A stretch of DNA of 64,000 nt from contig URVJ01000007.1 of the NCBI GenBank assembly GCA_900551295.1, forward strand, positions 1 through 64,000. Direction: 5' to 3'. The first letter of the stretch is position 1, and the number at the start of each line of letters is the position of its first letter. The translations under genes and the position numbers were made by a program. This document shows, piece after piece, positions 44,918 to 53,600 of this stretch. This DNA comes from an uncultured Eubacteriales bacterium. Its GTDB lineage: Bacteria > Bacillota > Clostridia > Oscillospirales > CAG-382. The notes under the pieces are model-generated. The model was not told where the DNA came from. It saw only the letters and a list, made by a program, of their open reading frames with translations, and did not search any database.

Positions 44918-46063
44918 ATGGAGCTTTCGGAACTCAGAAAACAGATAGACGCGATAGATGATGAACTTGTATCGCTGTTCTTAAAAAGAATGGACGTATC
45001 GGGCGAGGTCGCAAAGGCGAAAATGCAGAGCAATACCGCCGTTATGGACAGCGGCAGGGAACGCGCAATAGTCTCGCGCCTTACAAAGGGACTCGACGAC
45101 GATACCGCAAACTATGTGTCGGTGCTGTATTCGACGATATTTGAAATAAGCCGCGCAAAGCAGAGAAAAATGCTCTCTCACGACACAAAACTTGCCGATG
45201 AGATAAAGGAAGCAAAGCTTTCGACCGACGAGCTGTTTCCGTATGCCGCCGACGTTGCGGTTCAGGGCGTTGAGGGTGCATATTCCCAGCACGCCTGCGA
45301 CAGACTTTTCGTAAGACCCGATATAACCTATACCGAAAACTTCAAGGACGTCTTTAAGCTTGTCGATTCCGAAAAGTGCAGATACGGCGTCGTTCCGATA
45401 GAAAACAGCCTTCACGGCTCTGTCGGCGAGGTATACGATCTGCTTAAAGAATATAAAGATAAGATTCATATAGTGAGATGCGTGAGAATACCGATATATC
45501 ATTCTCTGCTTGCCAAGAAAGGCGCTCAGCTTTCGGATATAAAAAAGGTGTATTCACACAGCCAGGCGATAGGGCAGTGCAGCGAATTTCTCGCGTTGCA
45601 CCCCGATATTGAGGTGAATGTCTGCAAGAATACTGCGGCAGCCGCAAAAATGGTAGCCGAAAGCGACAGAGGAGATATTGCCGCAATTTCGTCAGCCGAC
45701 TGCGCAGAGCTTTACGGACTCGGAATACTCAAAACCGATATACAGAACAGCGATAATAACCATACGCGCTTTATCTGCATATCAAAAAAATTAGAAATAT
45801 ATCCCGGTGCGTCAAAAATAGGCATAATGTTCACCGTAAAGCATAAAGCCGGCAGCCTTTTCAATATGCTTGCGCGCTTTGCGTGCCTCGGAGTAAACCT
45901 CACAAAGCTTGAGAGCCGCCCCATAAAGGGCAGGGATTTTGAATTCATGTTCTATGCCGAAATGGATATATACGGACTTTCGCCGGCACTTTTGTCATTC
46001 CTTTGCGAGCTTGACGACAGACCTGAAGAATTTGTATTCTTGGGCAATTATTCGGAAATATGA
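44918..46063 (+). CDS. pheA: Bifunctional chorismate mutase/prephenate dehydratase
   Basis: P-protein of 381 residues. Residues ~1-85 form an AroQ-type chorismate mutase (ELRKQIDAIDDELVSLFLKRM), ~110-285 prephenate dehydratase with VEGAYSQHA, YGVVPIENSLHGSVGEV and the catalytic NHTRFICIS, and ~300-375 an ACT domain with GSLF and the ESRP motif, which normally binds phenylalanine as a feedback inhibitor. ATG 44918 is favoured because GGGAG (44902-44906) precedes it at ~11 bases and the family begins here; ATG 44900 in frame has no ribosome site but cannot be excluded. It follows aroC closely. Confidence 0.96.
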   Translation: MELSELRKQIDAIDDELVSLFLKRMDVSGEVAKAKMQSNTAVMDSGRERAIVSRLTKGLDDDTANYVSVLYSTIFEISRAKQRKMLSHDTKLADEIKEAKLSTDELFPYAADVAVQGVEGAYSQHACDRLFVRPDITYTENFKDVFKLVDSEKCRYGVVPIENSLHGSVGEVYDLLKEYKDKIHIVRCVRIPIYHSLLAKKGAQLSDIKKVYSHSQAIGQCSEFLALHPDIEVNVCKNTAAAAKMVAESDRGDIAAISSADCAELYGLGILKTDIQNSDNNHTRFICISKKLEIYPGASKIGIMFTVKHKAGSLFNMLARFACLGVNLTKLESRPIKGRDFEFMFYAEMDIYGLSPALLSFLCELDDRPEEFVFLGNYSEI

Positions 46064-46090
46064 CGTTTTTTATATAAGGGGCGATTTGTT

Positions 46091-47356
46091 TTGATAACAT
46101 ACGGACTTTGCGGAAAAACACTTAAACACAGCTATTCAAAGCTGATACACGAAAAACTCGGAAACGGCGAATACAGACTTCTTAATCTCGAAAAAGACGA
46201 GTTTTACGAACTGCTCGAATCGCGTTCCTTTAAAGCCTGCAACGTGACTATTCCGTACAAAAAGGACGCATACAGCCTCTGCACCGTGCTTTCAAAAGAG
46301 GCGCAGAGCATAGGCAGCGTAAATACCGTCGTCAATAAAAACGGGGTGCTTTACGGATATAATACCGACTATGCGGGCTTTGAATATATGCTGCGCCGTG
46401 CCGGAATTACGCTTGAGAATAAAAACGTCATAATACTCGGAACGGGCGGCACAAGCCTTACGGCACAGGCAGTCGCAAAGGACGGTGCGGCAAAGAGCAT
46501 AACTGTCGTTTCGAGAACGGGAAAAGTTAATTATAACAATGTGTACGATAAGACCGATACCGAGGTAATAATCAATACGACTCCTGTCGGAATGTATCCG
46601 GATAACGGCAGATGCGCCGTCGATGTTTCAAAATTCCCGAAACTTTGCGCGGTGGTTGACGTAATCTATAATCCGCTCAAAACAAAAATTCTTGCCGACG
46701 CGCAAAAACTCGGCATAAAGAATACCGGAGGACTGCCGATGCTCGTATATCAGGCAGTAAAGGCGCATGAACTTTTCTTTGACACAGAGGTTCCTGCCGA
46801 TGTTCCCGAAAAGATACTCTCAGAATGTCTGTTTGAAACGGCAAATATCGTACTTGTCGGAATGCCCGGCTGCGGAAAGACAAGTATCGGCACGGAGATT
46901 GCCAAAAAGCTCGGACGCGTGTTCCTCGATACCGATAAGTTTGTTGAGCAAAGCGGTCTGACAATACCCGAAATATTTGAACGCTACGGCGAAAAAGATT
47001 TCAGAAACCGTGAGACCGAGGCTGTCAAAATGCTTACCGCACTTTCGGGAAAGGTAATAGCAACCGGCGGAGGCAGTGTGCTGGATAGTGAAAACGTCCG
47101 AATGATGCACCAGAATGGAATTGTAGTTTATATCAAGCGCCCTCTTGATAAGCTTGCGACGGACGGCAGACCTTTAAGCGACGGCGGAATTGAAAAGCTG
47201 CAGAAACTGTTTGAGCAAAGGCGCGAGGTTTACCAAAATGTAAGCGATATCGAGGTCGAAACCGACGGAGATATACAAAAGTGCGCCGAGAATATAATTG
47301 ACGGCGTAAAAAAGAATATCGCGGTTCTCTGTCCCGGGAACGCCGCGGAGGAGTAA
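46091..47356 (+). CDS. Shikimate dehydrogenase-shikimate kinase fusion
   Basis: One 421-residue chain does two steps of the shikimate path. Residues ~1-250 form AroE: CGKTLKHSYSKLIH, NVTIPYKKDA (catalytic Lys), GSVNTVV, YNTDYAGF (catalytic Asp), the NADP loop ILGTGGTSLTA and GGLPMLVYQAV. Residues ~258-410 form AroK: Walker A GMPGCGKTSIG, DTDKFVEQ, FRNRE, ATGGGSV, DGRPL and QRREVY. Both active sites look complete. The start is TTG with AGGGG upstream. AroE and AroK are usually separate proteins. The order follows the usual pathway cluster. Confidence 0.95.
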   Translation: MITYGLCGKTLKHSYSKLIHEKLGNGEYRLLNLEKDEFYELLESRSFKACNVTIPYKKDAYSLCTVLSKEAQSIGSVNTVVNKNGVLYGYNTDYAGFEYMLRRAGITLENKNVIILGTGGTSLTAQAVAKDGAAKSITVVSRTGKVNYNNVYDKTDTEVIINTTPVGMYPDNGRCAVDVSKFPKLCAVVDVIYNPLKTKILADAQKLGIKNTGGLPMLVYQAVKAHELFFDTEVPADVPEKILSECLFETANIVLVGMPGCGKTSIGTEIAKKLGRVFLDTDKFVEQSGLTIPEIFERYGEKDFRNRETEAVKMLTALSGKVIATGGGSVLDSENVRMMHQNGIVVYIKRPLDKLATDGRPLSDGGIEKLQKLFEQRREVYQNVSDIEVETDGDIQKCAENIIDGVKKNIAVLCPGNAAEE

Positions 47357-47361
47357 TTAAA

Positions 47362-47796
47362 ATGAAAATACTCGTAATAAACGGCCCGAACATAAATATG
47401 CTCGGCATAAGAGAAAAGAATATCTACGGCACAAAGAGCTATGCGGATCTCTGTGAAATGCTTGAAAAGAAAGCAAAAGACGAAAACTTTGAAATCAAGC
47501 TTTTTCAGTCAAACCATGAGGGCGATATAGTCGATGAAATACAGAGCGCGTATCAAAAATACGACGGTATAGTAATAAACCCTGCCGCGTACACCCATAC
47601 AAGCGTCGCAATACTCGACGCGCTCAAAGCTGTGTCTGTTCCGGCAGTAGAGGTTCACATCTCGGACGTTGATTCAAGAGAGGATTTCAGGCAGATCTCC
47701 TACGTTTCACACTACTGCTTTAAGACGATCAAAGGCGAAGGTTTTGACGGATATATTCACGCGATAGACGAGATAGCAGCGTATATAAAAAAGTAA
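47362..47796 (+). CDS. aroQ: Type II 3-dehydroquinate dehydratase
   Basis: Dehydrates 3-dehydroquinate to 3-dehydroshikimate; forms dodecamers. The 144-residue protein shows VINGPNINMLGIRE, the catalytic Tyr in NIYGTKSY, QSNHEGDIVDEIQ, INPAAYTHTSVAILDAL and the catalytic His in VEVHISD. It begins five bases after the fusion gene and ends the operon at a terminator. DAHP synthase and dehydroquinate synthase genes are missing from this cluster. Confidence 0.97.
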   Translation: MKILVINGPNINMLGIREKNIYGTKSYADLCEMLEKKAKDENFEIKLFQSNHEGDIVDEIQSAYQKYDGIVINPAAYTHTSVAILDALKAVSVPAVEVHISDVDSREDFRQISYVSHYCFKTIKGEGFDGYIHAIDEIAAYIKK

Positions 47797-47814
47797 ATAA
47801 CATAAAAAATAAAA

Positions 47815-47853
47815 AAGCTAAGCGCGCGTTAAACGTACTTAGCTTGATTTTTT
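47815..47853. terminator. Bidirectional terminator after the aromatic operon
   Basis: Perfect 8-bp outer stem AAGCTAAG/CTTAGCTT around 15 bases, followed by GATTTTTT on the plus strand and by TTTTTTATTTTTT on the minus strand; convergent genes flank it. Confidence 0.85.
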
Positions 47854-47885
47854 GCCTTTCGCGGCACATTTTGCCGTGCTTGCTT

Positions 47886-49955
47886 TTACTTTTTGCCGTT
47901 TTCTTCGGGCGTCGGGAAGATTACGAGAAAGCTCGATTCTCCGAAACGTTCGCTGAGATTTAAGAAACCTTTTTCGTCAGCAGTGCAGGGTTCTTCCGAG
48001 GTGTATAAACCGTCTGAAACAATGCGTGCCGTGTAGTTTTTGCCCTTTTCAAAGCCGCCGATCTTCAGTCTTACTGCGTCGGAACAGCTTGCCGTGACGA
48101 TGACGTTTTCCGCACCGAATAAAAATCCGTATGAGTTGGTGCCGAAGCCAATGTTTTTTATTCCGGCATATCCCGTGTATTCTCCGAGATTGGGATCTGC
48201 CGTGAGAACGCTGCCGTCGGTATCTGCGCCGAAAAGACCGTATACAGCCATGCTTGCCGCGGCTCCGCACTCGGCATATCCGTTTACCGAAAGCGTTTCG
48301 GGACTTGAGATAAGCAGCTTTCCGTCAGTATAGCAGGCGGCAAAGTCCGTAAAGCGGTTCAAAAAGCTCTTTTTGGAAATTTTCGCACGCGCGGCAAGGT
48401 CATAGTATTCCGTAACCAGCGACGCGCCGCCGTTCTGCCAGTATTTTCCGAAAGCCGCGGTCGAAGATAACGGGAAGTTGCCGTTTACATAGTCCCACCA
48501 GCTATCGCTTGCATTTATCGTGGTGGAACGCGGAGCAAATCCGAACGCATATATGTCTGCACCTGTCGAAGTGTCGCTTGAAACTTCGGTCTTGCCGTCA
48601 ATCCACGAAAGAATTGCGTCCGACGTCTTTTTGTCGGCAATGCCGGAGCTTATTGCCTCAAGATTGAGGAAAGTAAAACCGAGATCGTGATAAGAACCCG
48701 ACGCGTCCTTTGCGCCTGCGTATCTCGAAGAAGATTCTCTGAAGAATGTCTGATTTATTGCGGTTTTGTTCTTTTCCGCAACCGCAGAGTATTCGTCAGC
48801 CTTTTCGGGCTGTCCCATAAGCGTGTAAAGCTTTGCAAGGTCGTTCATTGCCTCGTTGAAAGCTATGTTGCAGTATGCGTCGAGATAACCGAAACGGTGA
48901 TTGAACCAGTAGTTTGAGCCTGCGCCGTTGGACTCTCCGCTGTTGCTTTCGGTGAGAATGTATACGAGTCCGTCAGCTTCGTTGAAGCGTATTCCGCCGC
49001 CGTTGAGGTCGTTCTTGTCAAAGTAGTAGTTTACGGCTTTCTCTAACTTTTCGAGAACCGTAAGACCGTTAGATACGTCGAGTTTCGGCACGCTTGTCGT
49101 GTCCTTTTCGTAAAGGAAAGACGTGTCTGCCTCCCAAAGCGTGATTTCGCACACGGCTGAGATAAATCTCGAATTTGTGTCGTAAAGATAAAATCCGTTC
49201 TTTTCGGACTTCATGGAGCTTTCCGACGACCATATGTAGCCGTTGGAGAATATCGGATAGTCGCGCAGTATCTGTTTAAGTTCGTTTATATAGGTTTTGT
49301 CGGAGTACCAGGCGTATCTCTTTGCCTGCCAGAGGAAAGTTGACGGATCCGAACTTGATACCGGGAGTGAGAGAGAGGGATTTTTTGACAGTGCAAAGTC
49401 GTTTATAAGACAGTCAGCCGCTGATAAAAGCGCGTTTTCGTCAGACGAGTAGATGATTTTTCCGCTGCTGCTGAATTCGTCATATGCCGTGAGTATGCTT
49501 TGATCGACAATGTTCGGATAAAGATCGGGTTTCTTTGTGATTTTCTTAAATGCCGAAACAAGAACCGCGATAACCGCGATCACTACTGCCGCAAAGCCGA
49601 GTATTATTGCCCATCCGCGTACAAGTCGCTTTATCTTTTTGATTTTTGCGCGTTTAATGCGTTCTTTTCGTCTAAGTACCTCTGCGTGCTTTGCACGGCG
49701 TTCGCGTGCCAGCATTTCGTTCTGTCTGATAAGGTCGGTTTCGCCTGTCTGACCGAACTGCCGGCTGTTGCCGTTGGGACGTGAAAACTGCGTTCTTGCA
49801 CGCGAAGTGTTTGGATTTGAGTTTTGAATTGTATTTATGTTAATGTCGCGGCGCATATTTTCGGGATTGCCGCCGTAGCCGCGCGGCATATCTGACGTAT
49901 TTTGAGGGTTGTGACGCGGCTCGCCGTTTTTGCTGTAATTGCCGTCGTTCTGCAA
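47886..49955 (-). CDS. Membrane-anchored six-hairpin glycosidase-like protein
   Basis: A 689-residue type II membrane protein. A polar Asn/Arg-rich cytosolic part (~1-110) ends in a basic stretch, a single helix (~112-135, GWAIILGFAAVVIAVIAVLVSAF) follows, and the rest is outside. The outer part has helical hairpin features of the (alpha/alpha)6 glycosidase fold (DLNGGGIRFNEADG, NYWFNHRFGYLDAYCNIAFNEAMNDLAKLY, WWDYVNGNFPLSSTAAFGKYWQNG). I do not recognise the family. The start is TTG 49955, 9 bases after AAGGAGG; that ribosome site lies inside a longer in-frame stretch to 49979. Confidence 0.65.
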   Translation of the reverse strand: MQNDGNYSKNGEPRHNPQNTSDMPRGYGGNPENMRRDININTIQNSNPNTSRARTQFSRPNGNSRQFGQTGETDLIRQNEMLARERRAKHAEVLRRKERIKRAKIKKIKRLVRGWAIILGFAAVVIAVIAVLVSAFKKITKKPDLYPNIVDQSILTAYDEFSSSGKIIYSSDENALLSAADCLINDFALSKNPSLSLPVSSSDPSTFLWQAKRYAWYSDKTYINELKQILRDYPIFSNGYIWSSESSMKSEKNGFYLYDTNSRFISAVCEITLWEADTSFLYEKDTTSVPKLDVSNGLTVLEKLEKAVNYYFDKNDLNGGGIRFNEADGLVYILTESNSGESNGAGSNYWFNHRFGYLDAYCNIAFNEAMNDLAKLYTLMGQPEKADEYSAVAEKNKTAINQTFFRESSSRYAGAKDASGSYHDLGFTFLNLEAISSGIADKKTSDAILSWIDGKTEVSSDTSTGADIYAFGFAPRSTTINASDSWWDYVNGNFPLSSTAAFGKYWQNGGASLVTEYYDLAARAKISKKSFLNRFTDFAACYTDGKLLISSPETLSVNGYAECGAAASMAVYGLFGADTDGSVLTADPNLGEYTGYAGIKNIGFGTNSYGFLFGAENVIVTASCSDAVRLKIGGFEKGKNYTARIVSDGLYTSEEPCTADEKGFLNLSERFGESSFLVIFPTPEENGKK

Positions 49956-49992
49956 GGTAATTGTCCTCCTTGTTTTCAAACTTTACATTTAT

Positions 49993-50021
49993 ATTTTATC
50001 ATAACGCATGAGAGTTTTCAA
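49993..50021 (-). promoter_or_regulatory. SigA promoter of the six-hairpin-like gene
   Basis: Minus strand: TTGAAA (50021-50016), 17 bp, TAAAAT (49998-49993), 38 bases before the start. Confidence 0.8.
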
Positions 50022-50083
50022 CAGTATATTTAATTAATATATAAATTTTGCTCTTTTTCGGTTTCTTTTGTTGCTAATGCTCA

Positions 50084-50112
50084 TTGACGTAAAAGGATAA
50101 ATGTGGTAGAAT
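50084..50112 (+). promoter_or_regulatory. Promoter upstream of the cobalamin riboswitch
   Basis: TTGACG (50084-50089), 17 bp, TAGAAT (50107-50112). The transcript would have a leader of ~490 bases before the SLH/DUF4430 start. Confidence 0.8.
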
Positions 50113-50139
50113 ATGTTTGAAAATCGAATATTTGCACAA

Positions 50140-50345
50140 TGTGTCGGATATGCTGCATAAAAGGCATACCCGGTGAAAAGGGAACACGGTGTGAATCCGT
50201 GACGATACCAGTCGCTGTGTGCATCCGAAAGGAAAAATTTCCGTCGGTGAAAGCCGGTCATTGGGAAACTGAGAAGGCAGGAGATTTTTTCGGCGCAGTT
50301 TGTCTGCGATAGGGTGTAAAGTCAAAAGACCTGCATTGATGCTTT
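50140..50345 (+). ncRNA. Cobalamin (B12) riboswitch aptamer
   Basis: The core shows the conserved AAAAGGGAA block (50175-50183) and ACGGTGTGAATCCGT (50186-50200), then a CAGTCGCTGTG receptor-like segment, a paired arm around GGAAAAATTTCC, GAAACTGAGAAGGC, and the 3' B12 box AGTCAAAAGACCTGC (50320-50334). This order is that of cobalamin riboswitches, which bind adenosyl- or hydroxocobalamin and usually turn the gene off. The exact class was not determined; covariance-model scoring would settle it. The aptamer is followed by an intrinsic terminator at 50500. Confidence 0.88.
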
Positions 50346-50499
50346 TTCGCACGTACCGCAAGCCGTTCCGGTGTCCGGCAGGGCAGGGAACTTAAAAAAC
50401 GCTTGCTTTACAGAAAAAGTATTATCGGCTTCTTGCAGATTTTTTTCAGTATTCTTCAAGGGCTTTGTTGTTGCGCCGATTTGCAAAAGTCACAGGAAT

Positions 50500-50543
50500 A
50501 GCTGCTGTGGTAAGTTTTGTTTGCTTGCCGCGGCGGCTTTTTT
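50500..50543 (+). terminator. Riboswitch expression-platform terminator
   Basis: A continuous 15-pair stem (50500-50514 with 50524-50538, several G-T pairs) with loop TTTTGTTTG, then six T. It lies between the aptamer and the start of the SLH/DUF4430 gene, so transcription should stop here when B12 is bound. Confidence 0.9.
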
Positions 50544-50609
50544 GTATGCGGCAAATTTAAGTTTGCAGTCAAATGATTGAATATAAAAAGGAAAGGAATT
50601 TCAAAAATC

Positions 50610-53600
50610 ATGACAAATCGCAAAAAAAGCTCAAAACTTCTGCTGATTTTTGCAGTCGGCATACTGTCGGCGCTGCTTGCATTTTCCGTAAGCGCAAAAG
50701 GCGGAACAATGAGCGGAGACGGAAGCCGTGACAATCCTTATCTGATTGACGACGCGGCGGACCTTATCGCATTCCGCGACGAGGTAAACGTTCAGACCGC
50801 AGACGCTGCAAGTACGCTCTGCGCAAAGCTGACAGCCGATATCGACATATCGGACGCGGCGTGGACGCCGATTGGAAATTCGGGTTACGCAACTCAGGGC
50901 TATGCCGGAGTGTTCGACGGAGACGGTCATAAGATAAGCGGACTGAAGATCAGTTCTTCCGCGTCAAACCAGGGTCTTTTCGGCTATCTCGGTCTTGACG
51001 GCAGCGGAACAAACCGCGCGCTGATAAAGAATCTTGCCGTTTCGGGAACCGTTACCTCTTCGGGTAACTATATCGGCGGAATTGCGGGACAGATGACGTC
51101 CGCCGAGATCGTAAACTGCTCTTTTTCAGGCAGCGTTTCATCAAGCAGAAAAAAAGGTTCGAATGTCGGAGGAATAATCGGATATATCAATAATACCGAT
51201 AACACAGGAAAAAATCCGAAACCGAGAGCGCTCATCAGCGGCTGCGCAAACAGTGCGGACGTATCTACCGACGCAAAAGGCGTTGCCGGAGGTATTGTCG
51301 GTTACGCAAAGTTTATAGATATAGAAAACTGCTATAATACCGGAGATATTTACGGAACTTCGCGTTCGGGCGGTATTGCGGGACAGATGCAGAACAAGGT
51401 AAACGCCTCGAACTGCTATAATATAGGTGCTGTTTCGGGTACTTCCACAAGCGCAGACATTGCGGACTTTATCTATAAGGGTTCGGAACTTATTAACTGC
51501 CATTATCTTGTAAAGGCATTCGGAACAGGTGTGGGAACCGCCGACGCGGACTGCGCAAAGATTGAAAGTGCAGAAGGACTTTCTGAACTTCTCGGCGAAG
51601 CTTTTGTTCAGGATAAAGACGGCGTAAACGGCGGTTATCCGATTCTTGCATGGCAGGCGGGCTCGGCAGGAGAGGTTAAAAACCCCCGTCTTGAGCTTAT
51701 GGGCAATACCGTACTTAAAGTGCTTGACGGATTCAATACGGCTGATTTTTCCGTAAAGTTTGCCGATACGGAACCCTCTCATATCAACTGGAGCGTTGTT
51801 TCGGGAGAAAACGTAATCTCGGTTATTTATCCCGTAAATCCCGACGAATATAATACTTCCGTTGTTATAAAGGCAATAAATCCCGGTAAAGCCGTAATAC
51901 AGGCTGCAACGGATGACGAAAGCCTGAAAGTAAGCGCGTATATAACCGTTCTTCCCGAAATCACAGGACGTGAAATCGAAGGAATTGTAGCCGCGGGAAA
52001 CACCGTAAGCGCAAAGATCACGGTTCTCGGCGCAAAGCCTTACGACTATGATAACTACCCCGAACTTGTATTCCAGTGGAAATATTTAACAAGCGAAGAT
52101 TATCTTTCGGGCAATACCGGTTTTAACAGCTATAAGAGCATAAGCGGCGCAAACGACCGTACATTTACCATTCCCGAAAGCCTTGTCGGAGATTATCTGT
52201 CGTATACCGTAATGCTCGGCAGCGAAAGTTTTATGCCGTCGTCGCCGTACCTTGTAAAATCAAGCGACGAGTATAATGTTGAAGCCGACTCTGACGCACT
52301 TGTCTTTGATTTTGATACTATAAAGACGGATATGCAGCTTGAACTTGCTTTAAAAGGAGCAAACGGCAGCACAATAGAATGGACAAGCGATAACCGTGAC
52401 GTAATAAATTCAGAAACCGGCGCTGTTGTTCTTCCCAAGACCGGAAAAGTTACCGTAACTCTTACCGCAGTCTTAAAGAGTGGCGAGGCAGTCAAGACAA
52501 AGACCTTTACTTTTGAAGTATATTCGTTAAAGCAGACACAGATAGAAATTGCCAATATGAAAAAGAGACTTAAAAACGGCATAAAGTCTCTCGGAAATTT
52601 CTATAAACTCTATCCCGTATACGGAACAGACACAAATGTTCTCGAAATGCTCTGCGATGATATAAAGAACAGCAAAGAGCCTGAAATGACAGCGGCAATC
52701 GAGAGCATTGAAGAAGTTTACGGCGGCGCGGGAATTGCAGAAAACGGAGATATAACATATTTCTATGCAGATCCCAATAACGCACCCAACGTTCATAACG
52801 GTTCTTTCAGAGTAACATTTGTATTCTCGCTCGGCGGTGAAACACAGAGCCTTGAAGTGCCGGTTATAATACCGTGGAACGCAGAGCTTGTAAAACAGGC
52901 TATGACGGAGCAGATACTCCCCGAAATTGCACTTCCGTCGTATACCGAACAGAATATTTCACTTCCCGTGTGCGCCGATGGCAAACTCTGGGCGCTTGCA
53001 AGCTGGACTACCTCAGATGAAACTGCAGTAAGCATAAATACCGTCAAAAAGTCGGCGAATGAAAGATTTTCACCCGATACCGGCATTATTTATCCCGGAC
53101 TTGAAGAAAAACACGTAAAACTCACGGCGGCTGTAACATTCGGATTTACAAATGCCTCGATAAATGAGCCTGAAATAGTTCTCTATAAGACTTTTGATGT
53201 AACTGTCGGAAAGATCGACGAGGATACCGCGGAGAAGATAAAGACCGACCTTGAAAAAAAGCTTGAAAACGGACTTGAAAAGGCAGGGCTCCGCGACGCC
53301 GCAACGGGAAAGGCTCTTGAAATAAACGACGGAGTTTATACCGCAGTCAACGATATACTCTATCCCACAACACGCGACTTTAAGATTGACGGTAAATATT
53401 ATCCCGTAACCATAAAGAGCGATAATGAGGACGTAATTGTATCTCCCGACGCAAATAACGCCGCAAGAACAACGGTTTACCGTCCTATGCCCGGAGAAGA
53501 GCCTGCAAAGGCAAACGTAACGCTTACAATTCTCGATAAATCGAGCGGAGTATCTGTTTCAAAGACTTTTGCCGTTGAAGTAAAGCCGCTTACGGATGAA

